From contig CAZRNB010000022.1 of the NCBI GenBank assembly GCA_964601355.1, positions 1-30,837 of the forward strand: a stretch of DNA of 30,837 nt, read 5' to 3'. The notes below the pieces were generated by a model, which saw only the letters and a program-made list of their open reading frames with translations, searched no databases and had not been told where the DNA came from. The position numbers and the translations under genes are program-made. Each line of letters starts with the position of its first letter. The stretch's first letter is position 1. Below are positions 29,421 to 30,837 of this stretch, in pieces. The DNA is from CAZRNB01 sp964601355. GTDB lineage: Bacteria > Planctomycetota > Phycisphaerae > Sedimentisphaerales > Anaerobacaceae.

Positions 29421-30554
29421 TTATTGCCCTTCGAGGTCGATTTTAAGGTCGAGGAACTTCAGCATATCTTTCAGAGTGACAATGCCGACTAATCGGCTCC
29501 CATCAACCACCATTAGCCGGCTGTTGCCGGTACGATTCATTATAGATAGCGCCATGACGGCATCTGTCTGCGGAGTTATAGTATTTTCCGCAGAACATGG
29601 TTTAACCAGGTCGCCGACAGTGAGATCTTCCCATTGCTCTCTCAGCACCTGCTTTACCTGATCCGAGCTAATACAGCCTAAAAGAAGATCGCCGTTACAC
29701 ACGGGAAACATTTTAAGCTGATGTCTGTAAAAGTAATCATTTACTAATTGCTCAACGGAAATTGTCGGCGGCACAGTGATAGGATTTATCTTCATAAAAC
29801 GCCAAATCTCTTCGCCGCCCAGCGACGTTCGCATAATTAGCTGTTTGTACGACGTCGCAGAGGCGTTTCGGATAAACATGCCGATCAAAGCCGACCATAT
29901 TCCACCGACATAACCATCGCCCCTGATAAACTGCAACACCCCTATAATAATCAGAAACACGCCAAAACCCGAACCTAACCGCGAGGCAATCCTGGTCGCC
30001 CAGCGAAGATTGCCCCTAATGGCCCAAAGAATCGAACGAAGAACACGCCCTCCGTCGAGTGGAAACGCCGGCAGCAAATTAAATACAGCCAATCCAACGT
30101 TCAATAGTACAAGGTAATACAGGACATTGTTAATAGGTGCGGGCCATGCCATCAATTCTGTCGCCATACGAACAAGATACAATCCCGTCGCTAATAACAC
30201 GCTTGAAACCGGGCCCGCAATTGCCATTAAAAACTCAATCTTAGGACTTTTCGGCTCATCAAGCATCTCAGCTACGCCGCCAAAAATAAAAAGCGTGATG
30301 CCTTTCATCGGCAGGCCGAACCGCCTTGCAACCAGCGAGTGACAAAATTCATGAAAAACAATAGAAGCAAACAATCCCAGGGCCCCGGCGATTCCCATCC
30401 ACAGATAGGTGCCCTTTGATAAACCTTCAAAGTAATCTGGAAAAACACTGTTCGATAAAGTCCAGACAATAAGTATTGCCAGGATAAACCAGCTTGTATC
30501 AACGCTGACACTAAAGCCGAACAGCTTAAACAGAGGTATCCATTTTCCAAACAT
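29421..30554 (-). CDS. site-2 protease (M50) family with two CBS domains
   Basis: A 377-residue integral membrane metalloprotease. ATG 30554 (MFGKWIPLFKLFGFSV) matches family starts better than the TTG at 30581. Zinc motif HEFCH (H68, E69, H72) lies in a membrane span, and the third ligand region NLLPAFPLDGGRVLRS lies in a later span. Four to six spans are followed by tandem CBS domains from about residue 240 (MKINPITVPPTISVEQLVND; VGDLVKPCSAENTITPQT; GNSRLMVVDGSRLVGIVTLKDML). CBS domains in this class bind adenine nucleotides and regulate activity. It is predicted to cut membrane-embedded substrates such as anti-sigma factors; none is visible nearby. The 5' spacer (30582-30699) is a repeat with an inverted GTTCATAGTTCG / GAACTATGAAC. 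Confidence 0.88.
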   Translation of the reverse strand: MFGKWIPLFKLFGFSVSVDTSWFILAILIVWTLSNSVFPDYFEGLSKGTYLWMGIAGALGLFASIVFHEFCHSLVARRFGLPMKGITLFIFGGVAEMLDEPKSPKIEFLMAIAGPVSSVLLATGLYLVRMATELMAWPAPINNVLYYLVLLNVGLAVFNLLPAFPLDGGRVLRSILWAIRGNLRWATRIASRLGSGFGVFLIIIGVLQFIRGDGYVGGIWSALIGMFIRNASATSYKQLIMRTSLGGEEIWRFMKINPITVPPTISVEQLVNDYFYRHQLKMFPVCNGDLLLGCISSDQVKQVLREQWEDLTVGDLVKPCSAENTITPQTDAVMALSIMNRTGNSRLMVVDGSRLVGIVTLKDMLKFLDLKIDLEGQ

Positions 30555-30581
30555 ACCATTACTTAAAAAATTAAATATCAA

Positions 30582-30699
30582 AAATCAATTATCAAAATCA
30601 ATCTTTGTTCATTGTTCATAGTTCGTTGTTTGTCGATGAACTATGAACTACGAACTCATAACTCTTATATTTTGCATTTTGATTTTTGATTTATGACTT
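30582..30699. repeat. GTTCATAGTTCG inverted tandem repeat
   Basis: TTGTTCATTGTTCATAGTTCG and its inverse ATGAACTATGAACTACG, surrounded by ATCAATTATCAAAATCAATC, form a long stem 5' of the protease gene. It is similar in style to 6640-6718. Confidence 0.6.
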
Positions 30700-30837
30700 T
30701 TACTCATGTCTCAGCGACTCAATCGGGTCCATATTAGCGGCGCGATAGGCCGGATACAAGCCAAAAGTTACCCCCACCGCTGCGCTGGGTGCACCTGCTG
30801 TTTGTAGGTAGATTTTTCAGGCTGCCAAAGGCTTTGC
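30700..30837 (-). CDS. C-terminus of a MacB/LolC-type FtsX permease (partial, possibly broken)
   Basis: The last about 31 residues are typical of FtsX permeases: APSAAVGVTFGLYPAYRAAN then MDPIESLRHE, ending at TAA 30700. Upstream of this the same frame meets TGA at 30819-30817 and no longer resembles the family. Either the contig end is mis-joined or a repeat has entered the gene; the outer sequence (GGCTGCCAAAGGCTTTGC) resembles REP-like family B. Only the window's end is visible, so the full gene cannot be judged. Confidence 0.6.

Overview
The window looks like one scaffold from an uncultured, probably anaerobic member of the Planctomycetota (Phycisphaerae-like). This is inferred from the style of the genes, not from a marker gene: five membrane or exported beta-propeller proteins with PQQ-like repeats and the planctomycete-type WPNWRGP / HRFRGP / WPRFRG entry motif, giant FtsX permeases, many Fe-S proteins, and dense repeat families that invade coding sequence. 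No rRNA, tRNA, CRISPR array or transposase was seen. A run of 100 N at 15930-16029 is flanked by a 55-bp exact duplication and appears to be a scaffolding artefact.

Layout. 1-822: AT-rich, one possible coding remnant, then a small HEAT-like protein on the + strand (823-1296). 1313-13160, all minus: a redox and propeller block holding an exported propeller, a FAD/Fe-S protein built like GltD but without its pyridine-nucleotide domain, a NuoE-NuoF fusion, a membrane-anchored propeller, a NapH-like membrane polyferredoxin, a NapG/NapF-like ferredoxin, an NHL-type propeller and another anchored propeller. Several junctions overlap by 1-8 nt. 13153-18867: a LolCDE-like ABC permease and ATPase and a GT4 glycosyltransferase, followed at 18915-20306 by another anchored propeller. 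20346-25101: a system of the 2-hydroxyacyl-CoA dehydratase / benzoyl-CoA reductase / double-cubane family (an HgdC-type ATPase activator and three HgdB-type subunits), with a SAM methyltransferase upstream. 26099-26752: a small anchored protein with an in-frame UGA that looks like selenocysteine. On the + strand, 27006-29110 holds an encapsulin nanocompartment with its ferritin-like cargo and a second rubrerythrin-like protein. 29421-30554 is a site-2 protease with CBS domains, and the right end has the tail of a MacB/LolC-type permease.

How it may work together (inference): the NuoEF fusion and the FAD/Fe-S protein could form a soluble NADH-linked electron-transfer complex. It could feed the membrane polyferredoxin or supply low-potential electrons to the HgdC activator, which drives HgdB-type reductases by ATP hydrolysis. 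The propellers would sit on the outer face of the membrane as scaffolds or sensors.

The most remarkable features are (1) a UGA-recoded gene with a downstream SECIS-like hairpin and (2) a family of double-hairpin palindromic elements of about 54 bp with covarying stems. The latter are inserted in frame into at least six different protein genes, in the one frame that their conserved centre leaves open. They are joined by REP-like pairs, a GGTGGGGC palindrome and heptamer repeats, which are also translated within proteins.
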